This document shows positions 1 through 9,887 of a stretch of 64,000 nt of DNA, piece after piece. A program made the translations under genes and the position numbers. The stretch lies in contig NZ_KN676113.1 of assembly GCF_000802185.1 (NCBI RefSeq), forward strand, positions 248,001 to 312,000, given 5' to 3'. Within the stretch, counting starts at the first letter, position 1. Each line of letters starts with the position of its first letter. The notes below the pieces were generated by a model. The model searched no databases. It was given only the letters and a program-made list of their open reading frames with translations, and was not told the origin of the DNA. The stretch is from Belnapia sp. F-4-1. GTDB taxonomy: Bacteria; Pseudomonadota; Alphaproteobacteria; Acetobacterales; Acetobacteraceae.

Positions 1-44
1 ATGGCGGCGGCGTCGGCAGGCCGGGCGCGGCGAATGCAGATCAT
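1..44 (-). CDS. GNAT-type acetyltransferase, N-terminal edge fragment
   Basis: Only the first 14 codons are inside the window; the gene runs off the left edge. They read MICIRRARPADAAA, which resembles the first beta strand of GNAT-fold N-acetyltransferases (IRRARPxDAxAI type). A purine-rich GAGGAAA lies about 9 bases upstream of the ATG on the minus strand and would serve as ribosome binding site. The call rests on this short motif only, so substrate and identity are unknown. It is codirectional with rsmB, about 50 bases downstream of it. Confidence 0.4.
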   Translation of the reverse strand, partial: MICIRRARPADAAA

Positions 45-77
45 GGGGCGCGCTTTCCTCCCCCCGGAAAGGCCCGA

Positions 78-96
78 AGCCGACCCCCTGTCGGCT
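78..96 (-). terminator. Weak hairpin at the rsmB stop
   Basis: AGCCGAC (78-84) and GTCGGCT (90-96) form a 7-bp stem with a 5-base loop overlapping the rsmB stop codon. On the minus strand it is followed by a poor T-run (CCTTTCC), so it could be a weak attenuator or terminator between rsmB and the GNAT fragment. The weak U tract keeps confidence low. Confidence 0.25.
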
Positions 97-1423
97 ACCC
101 CTCGGGCTGGCGTTGCAGGACCGCGGCGAAGAAGCCGTCGGTGCCGTGCCGTGCGGGGGAGGTTACGAGATAGGGGCCTTCGGCCGGCGGTGCCCCGATG
201 CCGCCCGCCTCGGCCCAGGCCTCGGCCAGGGGGAAAGGAGCGAAATCGGGGTGACGGCCGAGGAAGGCTTCTATCTGCGCCTCATCCTCATCGGGCAGCA
301 GCGAACACGTAGCGTAGACCAGACGCCCACCGGGCCGCACCAGATCTGCAGCACCGGCGAGAATTTCGGCCTGCTTCGTACACAATTCTGCGAGATCATT
401 TTGGTTTGTACGCAAGCGTGCGTCCGGGTTGCGCCGCCATGTGCCGGTCCCGGTACAAGGCGCATCAACCAGGACGCGGTCGAATTGGCCGGCACGCCGC
501 TTGGCCCAGCGGTCACCAGGCGCGAGCAGGTGGCGTTCCACATTGTCGGCGCCGGCACGCCGGAGGCGCTTCACCGCCCCCTCGAGCCGCGGGGCGGACA
601 CGTCGCAGGCGGTGATGCGGCCACGGTTCCGCATGGCGCCTGCCAGCGCCAGGGTCTTGCCGGCGGCGCCGGCGCAAAGGTCGACGACGCGCATCCCCGG
701 CCGGGCATCGGTCAGCAGGGCGATGAGCTGGCTGCCCTCGTCCTGCACCTCCACCAGCCCCTCGGTGAAGGCACGGGTCTGGGTGACGGGGCGCCGCTGC
801 GGCAGGCGGAGGCCCCAGGGGGAGAACGGAGTCGGCCGGGTCTCGATGCCCTCGGCGGCGAGCGCCGCGGCGGCCTCCTCGCGCGTCGTCTTCAGCAGGT
901 TGGCGCGGAGGTCGAGCGGCGCCTCCTCCTCCATCGCCGCCGCTTCCTCCACCAGCCGATCGCCAAAGCGGGCACGGAAGCCGGGCAGCACCCATTCCGG
1001 CAGGTCGAGGCGGATGGCCTCCGGCATCTCCGGATGGACCAGGCCCTCGATGCCGCCGCGGCTGGCATCGAGCTGCCGGAGCAGCCGCTCCTCCAGGGTG
1101 GACAGCGGCTCGGCGGCGTATTGCCCGCCAGGGAAGGAGGCGAGGACCTGCGGCAGGTCGAGCCCCTGGTCCAGCAGCAGCTCCGCCGCGACCAGCATGC
1201 GGGCGGTCGGCCGGCAGCGGATGCGGGCGAGCCACCAGTCGAGGCGGAGGCGCTGGCGGACGACGCTCCAGGCCAGCTCGTTGATCGCGCGGCGGTCGCC
1301 GCCGCCGATATAGCGCCGGGCGCGAAAGAAATCATTGGCCGTGGCATCGGCCGGGCGGCGGGGCTGGGCCTCCAGCGCATCGAGCAGGTCGATGGCGGCG
1401 GCAAGGCGTGCGGCAGGGGTCAT
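95..1423 (-). CDS. rsmB: 16S rRNA m5C967 methyltransferase RsmB
   Basis: A 442-residue SAM-dependent RNA cytosine-C5 methyltransferase of the NOL1/NOP2/Sun family, expected to modify C967 of 16S rRNA. The N-terminal third is NusB-like (RRAINELAWSVVRQRLRLDW). The C-terminal Rossmann domain has SAM motif I (DLCAGAAGKT), motif IV DAPCTGTG with Cys323 and motif VI ATCS with Cys373, the two cysteines used in covalent catalysis and product release. The frame stays open for 26 codons upstream, but the start at 1423 (MTPAARLAAAIDLLDAL) fits the family better. Length is normal (about 430-450). It is divergent from the SDR at 1504. Confidence 0.9.
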   Translation of the reverse strand: MTPAARLAAAIDLLDALEAQPRRPADATANDFFRARRYIGGGDRRAINELAWSVVRQRLRLDWWLARIRCRPTARMLVAAELLLDQGLDLPQVLASFPGGQYAAEPLSTLEERLLRQLDASRGGIEGLVHPEMPEAIRLDLPEWVLPGFRARFGDRLVEEAAAMEEEAPLDLRANLLKTTREEAAAALAAEGIETRPTPFSPWGLRLPQRRPVTQTRAFTEGLVEVQDEGSQLIALLTDARPGMRVVDLCAGAAGKTLALAGAMRNRGRITACDVSAPRLEGAVKRLRRAGADNVERHLLAPGDRWAKRRAGQFDRVLVDAPCTGTGTWRRNPDARLRTNQNDLAELCTKQAEILAGAADLVRPGGRLVYATCSLLPDEDEAQIEAFLGRHPDFAPFPLAEAWAEAGGIGAPPAEGPYLVTSPARHGTDGFFAAVLQRQPEG

Positions 1424-1503
1424 GAGGCGGAGGACCCTAGCCCCTCTGGCCTCCAGCCGCCACGCCGCGCAGACTGCCCGGACGGGAATGGGAGGAAACA
1501 CAC

Positions 1504-2289
1504 ATGCGCAACCCGATGGAGCTTACCGGGCGTACGGTCATCGTCACCGGCGCCGGCCAGGGCATCGGCCGGGCCATCAGCGAGTTGGTGCTCGATCTCG
1601 GCGGCAATGCCGTGCTGGTGGAGCGGAATGCCGAGACGCTGGCGGCGACGGCGGCGGCGCTGCCGGCGGACCGGACGCTTGCCGTGCAGGGCAATGTCGC
1701 CGAGGAAGGCTTCGGCGAGGATTGCGTCGCCCAGGCGGCGGCGCGGTTCGGGGCGGTGCATGGGCTGGTCAACAATGCCGGCATCACCCGCCCGGCCATG
1801 ATCGAAAAGATGACCTTCCAGCAGTGGCAGGCGGTGATCGACGTGAACCTGACCGGCTGCTACCTCATGCTGCAGGCGGTCGGCCGGCACATGTGCAACC
1901 GCGCACGGGAAGCGATGCCGGAGCCGAGCGGCACCACGGGCGCCATCGTCAACATCTCCTCCACCGCTGGGAAGCGGGGCAGCATCGGGCAGGTCAATTA
2001 CTCCGCCGCCAAGGCCGGGCTGTTCGGCATGACGATGACGGCGGCGCGGGAATGGGCGCGCTACGGGGTGCGCTGCAACTCGGTCGGCTTCGGCACGGTG
2101 GAGACGCCGATGACGGAGGTGATCCGCAGCGACCGCTTCCGCGAGCAGACCCTGTCGCGCATCCCGCTCGGCCGCGTGGCGCAGCCGGCGGAGGTGGCGC
2201 CGCTGATCTGCTTCCTGCTGTCCAAAGGCGCGGTCTACATCAGCGGCGAGAACATGACGGTCAGCGGCGGCAGCCACATGCAGCCCTGA
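1504..2289 (+). CDS. SDR family oxidoreductase (FabG-like)
   Basis: A 261-residue classical short-chain dehydrogenase/reductase. The cofactor-binding glycine motif TGAGQGIG is at residues 15-22, NNAG at 90-93, and the catalytic triad is Ser153, Tyr166 and Lys170 (YSAAK). The C-terminal half keeps the usual GRVAQPAEVA and SGENMTVSGG elements. A strong ribosome site (GGGAGGAAA) precedes the ATG. Substrate cannot be read from sequence; FabG-like 3-oxoacyl reductase or a sugar/alcohol dehydrogenase are both possible. It is convergent with guaB, only 12 bases separating the stop codons. Confidence 0.9.
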   Translation: MRNPMELTGRTVIVTGAGQGIGRAISELVLDLGGNAVLVERNAETLAATAAALPADRTLAVQGNVAEEGFGEDCVAQAAARFGAVHGLVNNAGITRPAMIEKMTFQQWQAVIDVNLTGCYLMLQAVGRHMCNRAREAMPEPSGTTGAIVNISSTAGKRGSIGQVNYSAAKAGLFGMTMTAAREWARYGVRCNSVGFGTVETPMTEVIRSDRFREQTLSRIPLGRVAQPAEVAPLICFLLSKGAVYISGENMTVSGGSHMQP

Positions 2290-2301
2290 GCGGCGCTGGG
2301 C

Positions 2302-3882
<1,581 letters not shown>

Positions 3883-3977
3883 CTACCTTGGCGGCCCCCT
3901 TTACCCCCAGGGCAGCGGCCGCGTCCAGCATCGGTGCGGCTGCGAGCATTGCAGGGCGGTGATATCCGCCCCGCGTT

Positions 3978-4799
3978 TCAGGGGGTGTCCTCCCCGGCCG
4001 GAAGGGCATGGTTCATGGCGAGCGCCGGCACCGCCTCCCCGCACCAGCCGACGATGCGGGCGGGGACGCCGGCGACGGTGGCACAAGGCGGCACGTCCCG
4101 CAGCACCACGCTGCCGGCGCCGACCTTGGCGCCGCGGCCGATGACGACATTGCCGAGCACCTTGGCCCCGGCGCCGAGCAGCACCCCGTCCCGCACCTTG
4201 GGGTGGCGGTCGCCCGTCTCCTTACCGGTGCCGCCGAGGGTCACGCCCTGGAGGATCGAGACGTCGTTGCCGACCACCGCTGTCTCGCCGACGACGACGC
4301 CGGTGCCGTGGTCGATGAAGACGCCATGGCCGAAGCGGGCGGCGGGATGGATGTCGATGGCGAGCACCCGGGCGATGCGGGCCTGCAGAAAGCCGGCCAG
4401 TGCCACCCGCCCTCCGGCCCAGAGCCAATGGGCGATGCGGTGCGCCTCAAGCGCATGGAAGCCCTTGTAGTAGAGGAAGGGTCCGAGCAGGCCGGTCGCC
4501 GCCGCCGGGTCCCGCGTGCCGATGGCGCGGAGGTCGGCCCGAGCGGCCTCGGCGATGCCCGGCTCGGCCGCCAGCGCCTCCCCGGCCAAGCCAGCGAGCC
4601 GGTCGGCGCCGAGGAAGGGATCGGCCAGCCGCTCCGCCAGCACCGCCCCCAATGCCTCGGCGAAGCTGCCCCGGCTGAGCAGCATGGCATGGAGCAGGGC
4701 GCCGAGCAGCGGCTCCGCGGCAGCCGTCTGCGCTGCCTCCGCCAGCAGGGAGGGCCAGGGATCGAGCGCCGCCTCGGCGGCAGGCAGGCTGGGTGGCAT
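3978..4799 (-). CDS. cysE: Serine O-acetyltransferase
   Basis: A 273-residue serine acetyltransferase of the CysE/EpsC group, making O-acetylserine for cysteine synthesis. The N-terminal half is the helical SATase domain (RADLRAIGTRDPA, then GFHALEAHRIAHWLW). The C-terminal half is a left-handed beta helix of hexapeptide repeats (IHPAARFGHGVFIDHGTGVV through NVVIGRGAKVGAGSVV). Catalytic His-Asp type motifs (DIHPAA and HG) are present. The start at 4799 is chosen over the in-frame ATG at 4823 because GGAGGA sits 8 bases before it. A 139-base gap separates it from guaB on the same strand. Confidence 0.93.
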   Translation of the reverse strand: MPPSLPAAEAALDPWPSLLAEAAQTAAAEPLLGALLHAMLLSRGSFAEALGAVLAERLADPFLGADRLAGLAGEALAAEPGIAEAARADLRAIGTRDPAAATGLLGPFLYYKGFHALEAHRIAHWLWAGGRVALAGFLQARIARVLAIDIHPAARFGHGVFIDHGTGVVVGETAVVGNDVSILQGVTLGGTGKETGDRHPKVRDGVLLGAGAKVLGNVVIGRGAKVGAGSVVLRDVPPCATVAGVPARIVGWCGEAVPALAMNHALPAGEDTP

Positions 4800-4852
4800 G
4801 GGCGATGTCCTCCACCCCGGCATATCGGTGCGCGGGCGGGCCGAGGGAAGGG

Positions 4853-5521
4853 TCAGCCGGGCCGGAAGCCCGTCGCCACGACGTAGAGCTCCGCGCTGTC
4901 CTTCCGGCTGGCGGGAGGCTTGCCGTGCTTCACGCTGGCGAAATGCCGCTTGAGCTGGTCGAGCAACCCCTTCTCCGTCCCGCCCTGGAACACCTTGGCG
5001 ACGAAGCTGCCGCCCGGGGCCAGCACCTTCAGCGCGAAGTCGAGCGCCAGCTCCGCGAGGGCGATGATGCGGAGGTGGTCGGTCGCGTTATGGCCGGTGG
5101 TGTTGGGGGCCATGTCGGAGAGGACGAGGTCGGCCGGGCCGTCGAGGGCGGCAAGCACGGCCTGCTCCACCGCCTCGTCCTGGAAGTCGCCCTGGAGCAT
5201 GATGACGCCATGCAGCGGGTCCATCGGCAACAGGTCGAGGGCGACGATGCGGGCGCCGCCCTTCTGTGCCGCCACCTGGGTCCAGCCGCCCGGCGCGGCG
5301 CCGAGATCCACCACGCGCATGCCGGGCTTCAGCAGGTGGAACCGCTCGTCCAGCTCGATCAGTTTGAAAGCGGCGCGCGAGCGCAGGCCCTGCTGCTGCG
5401 CGGCCCGCACATAGGGATCGTTCAACTGCCGCTCGAGCCAGCGCTGGCTGCCGATCTTGCGCTTCTTGGCGGTCTTCAGCCGGGTGGTGAGCCCCCGCCC
5501 GCCGGGCGGCGCGCCCTTCAG
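4853..5521 (-). CDS. rlmE: 23S rRNA 2'-O-methyltransferase RlmE (FtsJ)
   Basis: About 222 residues of the FtsJ family, expected to methylate U2552 in the A loop of 23S rRNA. The SAM motif DLGAAPGGW, the DMAPN motif, KVFQGG and the C-terminal SAELYVVATGF supply the K-D-K-E tetrad of the family. The start is unusual: no ATG, GTG or TTG lies in frame between the ppx coding region and the conserved KTAKKRKIGSQRWLERQ segment. The best candidate is a CTG at 5521 that overlaps the ppx stop (CTGA), giving translational coupling; this is inference. The frame remains open far upstream inside ppx, but that reading is a shadow of ppx. Confidence 0.88.
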   Translation of the reverse strand: MKGAPPGGRGLTTRLKTAKKRKIGSQRWLERQLNDPYVRAAQQQGLRSRAAFKLIELDERFHLLKPGMRVVDLGAAPGGWTQVAAQKGGARIVALDLLPMDPLHGVIMLQGDFQDEAVEQAVLAALDGPADLVLSDMAPNTTGHNATDHLRIIALAELALDFALKVLAPGGSFVAKVFQGGTEKGLLDQLKRHFASVKHGKPPASRKDSAELYVVATGFRPG

Positions 5522-6639
5522 GTCACGGCCCGCCGGCTCGTGGCGGCCCGCGCACCGGGCCAGCGATCTGCACGCATCATCCTCAGCAGCATCCCCTCGC
5601 GGAGGCCGCGATCGGCGACGGTGAGCGCCGGCAGCGGCCAGACATGGCGGATCGCAGCATAGACCGCGCAGCCCGGCAGGACAAAATCCACCCGGTCCGG
5701 CCCGACGCAGGGATGCGCCGCGAGCCCGGCCCGGCCGAGGGCGAAGAGGTCGCCGAGCGCCTGGTCGGCCATGCCCATGTCGAGCGTCCGGCCATCGACG
5801 AGCGGGCGACGGTAGCGCGGCAGGGCGAGTGCCACGCCGGCCAGCGTCGTCACCGTGCCGCTGGTACCGATCAGCCGGACGCCGCCGGCTCTGATTTCCT
5901 GGCCGATGCAATGGACGCGGTCGAAGGCGAGGAGATGCGTCGCCACCTCCTCGACGACGGCATGGAAGCCCTCCTCGGTGAAGCAGGAGGCGCCGGCACG
6001 CTCGGCCAGGGTCACAACGCCGAGAGGCAGGGAGATGTAGCCGATCAGCTCTGCCGTCGGCGCGCCGGCCGGGCGGCTGCCGCGGGGCGGCACGCGGATC
6101 CAGGCGATCTCGGTGCTGCCGCCGCCGATATCGAAGAGCAGGGCACGGCGGTCCGTCTCCTCCAGCAGCGGGGCGCAGGATTCCATCGCCAGTTCCGCCT
6201 CCTCCCGCGCCGAGATGATGCGGGGACGGAGGCCCGTCTCCGCCTCGACGCGGGCGAGGAAAGCGGCGCCGTTGCCGGCGCGGCGGCAGGCCTCCGTGGC
6301 AACGGCCTGGAACTGACGAATCGGCCGGCGGGACAGCTTGTCGGCACAGGCGGCGAGCGCGGCCACGGCGCGGTCCATAGCCGGTTCGGCAAGCTCCCCG
6401 GTACTGGCCAACCCCTCGCCCAGCCGGACGATGCGGCTGAAGCTGTCCACCACGCGGAAGCCGCTGGCAGTGGGCGAGCCGATCAGCAAGCGGCAATTGT
6501 TGGTGCCGAGGTCGAGGGCGGCATAGGCCGGGGCGGGCGAGACGGGGAAGCGGCCATGAAGCTGGGCCGGCCGCTCCGGCAAGGCCGGGTTGGGAAGCGG
6601 GGGCTCTGTCAGCCGAAGGTGTTGTACGTCATCCGGCAT
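5518..6639 (-). CDS. ppx: Ppx/GppA family phosphatase
   Basis: A 373-residue exopolyphosphatase/guanosine pentaphosphate phosphatase-family protein of the ASKHA fold. Phosphate-binding motif 1 is DLGTNNCRLLIG and motif 2 DIGGGSTEI; the REEAELA segment between them carries catalytic acidic residues. It lacks the long C-terminal domain of E. coli Ppx (513 residues), as usual for the short alphaproteobacterial form. It may hydrolyse polyphosphate or pppGpp; the sequence does not decide. The start at 6639 is uncertain, with in-frame ATGs at 6696 and 6723. It overlaps or abuts rlmE, with which it probably forms an operon. Confidence 0.88.
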   Translation of the reverse strand: MPDDVQHLRLTEPPLPNPALPERPAQLHGRFPVSPAPAYAALDLGTNNCRLLIGSPTASGFRVVDSFSRIVRLGEGLASTGELAEPAMDRAVAALAACADKLSRRPIRQFQAVATEACRRAGNGAAFLARVEAETGLRPRIISAREEAELAMESCAPLLEETDRRALLFDIGGGSTEIAWIRVPPRGSRPAGAPTAELIGYISLPLGVVTLAERAGASCFTEEGFHAVVEEVATHLLAFDRVHCIGQEIRAGGVRLIGTSGTVTTLAGVALALPRYRRPLVDGRTLDMGMADQALGDLFALGRAGLAAHPCVGPDRVDFVLPGCAVYAAIRHVWPLPALTVADRGLREGMLLRMMRADRWPGARAATSRRAVT

Positions 6640-6835
6640 CGTCTTGGGCCAAGGGGTTCCCCGGGATGGGCTGCTCCGCACCTCCCCGAAGGGCATGATC
6701 CGGGGATGCGGCCCCGGGGGCAAGCGCTTTCCTTCAGGGGCGGGTTGCAGGCCGCCAAGGGAAATGGTAGGTGCGGCGCCCTGCGAGGTGGTGACGCTTC
6801 GCAGGCCGACCTACCCCGCCGATCGGCGGGGGCGT

Positions 6836-6909
6836 TGGGGGATAGTTTAACGGTAGAACTCCCGACTCTGACTCGGGCAGTCTTGGTTCGAATCCAGGTC
6901 CCCCAGCCA
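6836..6909 (+). tRNA. tRNA-Gln (anticodon CUG)
   Basis: A full cloverleaf can be folded. The acceptor strands TGGGGGA (6836-6842) and TCCCCCA (6899-6905) pair, followed by discriminator G and an encoded CCA (6907-6909). The anticodon stem is CCCGA/TCGGG and the loop CTCTGAC gives anticodon CTG at 6868-6870, reading CAG codons. The T arm has GGTTCGAATCC with a CTTGG/CCAGG stem. A broken tyrosine recombinase starts about 110 bases downstream on the same strand, so the 3' end of this tRNA is the likely attachment site of an integrated element. Confidence 0.96.
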
Positions 6910-7020
6910 ATCCGCTTGTAGATCCCATTGCCGCCAGAGACTCAGGCGGGGCGCTCGCCACCCGAGCGACGGGATTGCGCGCCTGTGACACCGCGGTGTG
7001 ACACATCTGAGCCATCCAGC

Positions 7021-8246
7021 ATGCCGGCAGTCCTGCCGGTGCGGCCATCGGCCCCCATCCCACGTCACCGCTCTGCCCACCTTTTGCTCCGCGGGCGGAC
7101 TTGGTACTGGCGCCGCCGTTTGCCGGGCGTCGGGCGAGACACCAAGGTGAAAATAAGGCAGGCCGAGATCCGGATATCATTGCGGGCCGAGGACCGCCGG
7201 ACCGCCCTGGCCCGGGCGCTCCAGCTGGACGCCACCTTCGAGAGACTTGCCCGAATGGCCGATCTGACCTCCACCCTCACCGCTGCGGCCTTTGCCACCG
7301 AGTTCCACCGTGCCGCCCTGACCGAGCTGGAGGCGCGACGCGGCGCCCGTGAGCCTGACCAGTCCGGCACGCTGACTCGCTGGCAGCCGGGCCCGCCGCT
7401 CGACCCGGTCCTAGCGACGCGCCTCAGCGCCTTCGCCGACGAGCCAGACACGCTCGGCTCCAACCTGCCGGCCGACCTCGCCGCTGACCTGCGGCAGGCG
7501 CTCAAGACGGTGCCGCCGGCACGGCATTGGGCGTCACCACTCGCCGCCTCCGAGGCGCGCGCCCAGGCCGCCGACGGCCGGGCTGCTCGGCTGGATATGG
7601 CCCTGCGCATGAACGACCTCGATGTCCTTGGTTCGGTGGTTGAGGCGACCCTCAGCAGGCTCGGCGTCACCCTGCCACCTGGGCGGCATCCATTGGCTGC
7701 GCGGGCTGCCCTTCGAGGTTTGGCCGAGGCCCACCGCGAGGATGCCCAGCGCGAGCGCGGCGTCTACCTCGAGCCGCCCCAGCAAGCCGTCGCGCTGGAT
7801 TCACTGCCCGATCCTACCCCGTTGGCGCCGGCGGTTGTCTTGTGCCCGAGGCTCCAGTGCCTGAGGCGGTCGCGCCTCCACCTCCGACCAAGCCGCCTTC
7901 GCCGTTGCTATCCGAGGAGGTCGAAGTGGCAAAGAAGCGGCGGCTGCGGGTGAAAGCTGGCGCCAAAACGCTCCGCGACACGGACCTCGCCGCCCGGCTG
8001 TTCCAGGAACTCGTCGGCGACCTGCGCCTCGGCGAGATGCGTTGGACGGACGTCGCCTCCTTCCGCGATCAAGCGTTGGCATTGCCGAAGTGGCACGGCA
8101 AAGGGGCGTCGGACGCTTTGTGTTTGCGACCAGTCGAGCGGCTCAGCAAAAAAACGATCAACAAGCACTTGAGCAGCCTGAAATTTGTGGTGAAGGCTTG
8201 GGTGCGACAAGCACAGCGAGCAGAAGCGCACGCCGTTCGACAGTGA
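7021..8246 (+). pseudogene. Tyrosine recombinase/integrase, frameshifted and lacking its catalytic domain
   Basis: The N-terminal part (HLLLRGRTWYWRRRLPGV) matches the SAM-like DUF6538-type N-terminus of phage and island integrases. The reading then shifts frame near 7840, and the second frame (7842-8246) carries the core-binding region (SKKTINKHLSSLKFVVK). The open frame stops at 8246, exactly where IS630-like sequence begins, and no R..H.R..Y catalytic domain follows. Position beside tRNA-Gln is classic for a genomic-island integrase. It is almost certainly inactive. The start at 7021 is one of several possible. Confidence 0.75.
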
Positions 8247-8273
8247 GTTCATCCCGAAGTGAGTTCATCCCGA
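8242..8273. repeat. Tandem 16-bp duplication at the integrase/IS junction
   Basis: AGTGAGTTCATCCCGA occurs twice head to tail (8242-8257 and 8258-8273), exactly where the integrase frame ends and the IS630-like coding remnant begins. It may be a slippage product or a scar of the insertion or deletion that removed the integrase catalytic domain. Confidence 0.7.
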
Positions 8274-8816
8274 AGAAGGAAGTGGCGGCCGACATACGGG
8301 TCTTCCGCGTCGCCGGTCAGCCAATGGCCGTGCGGGATGGCGGCCCGCAGCCGCTCGCCCCGGGGCGCCCGGCCGTGGGTGCGGGTCATGTTGGTTGAGG
8401 CCCAGGTCTCATCAATGAACACCAGCCGGTCCGGGTCGAGGTCAGGCTGGGCTTCGAACCAGGCCCAGCGCCGCCTCAGGATGTCGGGGCGGCCCTGCTC
8501 CGCGGCGTGAGCGGTCTTTTTTTACGCGTCATCCGCCGTCGGTCGAGGAAGCGCCACAGCAAGCGGTCCTGGCGCGACCGAACCCACCTCCCGCACCAGT
8601 GTCGCCCATCGGACCACGCTGGCCGCGCTCACCCCAAAGCGAAGCGCCGCCGCACAGCAGGACGACCCCGCCGCGATCGCCGCCACGCGTTCCCGCAAGT
8701 CGACCGACAGCGCCTTGGACATGCCCATTGCCCCCTCATGCCAAGAAGCAACTGAATCATCGCCGTGCAGCCCTTGGGATCACAAGCGACTCAGTCAGGC
8801 AGGAAACCGCTCTAAG
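8250..8816 (-). mobile_element. IS630-family element remnant (copy 1)
   Basis: Two pieces of one transposase are visible on the minus strand. The N-terminal helix-turn-helix part lies at 8522-8728 (MGMSKALSVDLRERVAAI, then RFGVSAASVVRW). The DDE-domain part lies at about 8256-8510 (DRLVFIDETWASTNM, then APRGERLRAAIPHGHWL). The middle is deleted. The outer end AGGAAACCGCTCTAAG (8801-8816) is shared with the copy ending at 15210, so it is probably the terminal inverted repeat. The copy cannot be active. Confidence 0.75.
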
Positions 8817-8969
8817 CCGCGGCGATCCAGCACCCGATCTGCCTCAAATGGCGCGCGCACCATCCAGCATCACATCCACGTAATGAGATTATTCTCGCGG
8901 AACAATGCAACGACTATCACCGCATGACACGTTAGGTCGGTTTCCTTCAACCCGGACGACTGTCTCCTC

Positions 8970-9359
8970 ATGAGCCGAACAACTGACCAGGACGAACCGC
9001 AAAGCCAGCGCGCAACTATGGTTGACAAGCATGTTGGCCAAAGGATCCGCGAGCGGCGGCTTGCCATGGGGCTGTCCCAGCAGCAGCTGGCCCGCATCAT
9101 CGGCATAACCTATCAGCAAGCGCACAAGTACGAGCGAGGGCAGAACCGCATTTCCGCCGGCCGCTTGTTCAGCGTAGCGCAGGCGCTTGCCACGGAACCC
9201 GCGTGGTTCTTCGACGGCTTGGGTGCGGACAATGTCGTTGAAGAGCTACCGCCACGACAGCGCATGCAAATGGAGCTGATGCGCAACTTCGCCTCCATCA
9301 AAGACGAAAAGCAGCAAGAAGCCCTCAGCAGCATGGCCCGCTTGCTTGCAGGCTCATAG
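8970..9359 (+). CDS. XRE-family transcriptional regulator, paralogue 1
   Basis: A 129-residue protein with an N-terminal lambda-repressor-like HTH (QRIRERRLAMGLSQQQLARI, then GITYQQAHKYERGQNRISAG) and a conserved tail ending in KDEKQQEALSSMARLLAGS. The HTH-plus-short-C-terminus layout is that of small SinR/ClgR-like alphaproteobacterial regulators. It is the same length as, and collinear with, the gene at 9888, so they are tandem duplicates. No clear ribosome site precedes the ATG; the internal ATG at residue 17 is an alternative start. Target genes are unknown. Lower GC than the core suggests horizontal origin. Confidence 0.82.
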   Translation: MSRTTDQDEPQSQRATMVDKHVGQRIRERRLAMGLSQQQLARIIGITYQQAHKYERGQNRISAGRLFSVAQALATEPAWFFDGLGADNVVEELPPRQRMQMELMRNFASIKDEKQQEALSSMARLLAGS

Positions 9360-9404
9360 CGAGGCCAGCGGGCTGACAAGTGACCACCAAGGCGCGAAGC
9401 GGAC

Positions 9405-9509
9405 CTACGTGGCAGTCCGCGCCTTGGCCCGGTCTGGGTACCACCCGGTGAACTTGAAGGCTCCTACGAGCGCCAAGATGATCGCAGCAAAACCTAAGCG
9501 CAGTGGCAT
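9405..9509 (-). CDS. Possible small single-span membrane protein
   Basis: A 34-residue frame on the minus strand in the gap between the two XRE genes. It begins MPLRLGFAAIILALVGAF, a plausible transmembrane helix, then has a short charged tail with KFTGWYPDRAK. No ribosome site is evident, and the frame stays open upstream to 9617 through a segment that does not look coding. It could equally be the remnant of a longer membrane protein. The rest of 9360-9854 holds no recognisable gene. Confidence 0.25.
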   Translation of the reverse strand: MPLRLGFAAIILALVGAFKFTGWYPDRAKARTAT

Positions 9510-9826
9510 GCCGGACCGGGTGAGCAGGGCCACGCAGCAGCAATCATGACCGCGACGGCCAGGGCTCAGACAGCGGTGATCACGTAGGTGGTCGGGACGA
9601 ACTCCGACGCGTTCCACAGCTCCAGCGCCACCTCCTCGCGGTCACACTGCAAGGTGCATGGCCATCAAGGCAAGGACGATCAGCAACAGTCCCTGTCCCA
9701 TGCAGGACAGCAAAAGGTGGAGCCGAGTGCCCTAGGCACCAAGCGCTGGCTGCGCCTTGCAGAAACGTCCCTGATCTATCGTCCCTTCCGAGACTATGCG
9801 GTTCCGAATCATGTTTCTCGCGATAT

Positions 9827-9868
9827 GGTGTATTTCCATACACCTTATGGTTGAGTGAGATGGTATAC
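9827..9868 (+). promoter_or_regulatory. Candidate operator upstream of XRE paralogue 2
   Basis: A perfect inverted repeat GGTGTAT-TTCC-ATACACC (9827-9844) sits 43 bases before the start of the regulator at 9888. The related palindromic core GTATAC (9863-9868, within GGTATACAC) lies closer to the start. The segment is AT-richer than its surroundings. Autoregulation by the XRE protein itself or its paralogue is a natural inference. No close copy was noticed before the first paralogue. Confidence 0.5.
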
Positions 9869-9887
9869 ACACAACGAGGAGCTGCAT

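Noticed and set aside
113-1801. Long plus-strand open frame of 562 codons
   Set aside because: It is the antisense shadow of rsmB running into the SDR; sequence has no family character and lacks a ribosome site.
6928-7020. Integrase start at 6928
   Set aside because: The first 31 codons have no similarity to the family and no ribosome site; the start at 7021 is closer to the conserved region, though still uncertain.
8259-8510. Plus-strand small frame rich in Arg and Ser
   Set aside because: It is antisense to the IS630 DDE-domain remnant.
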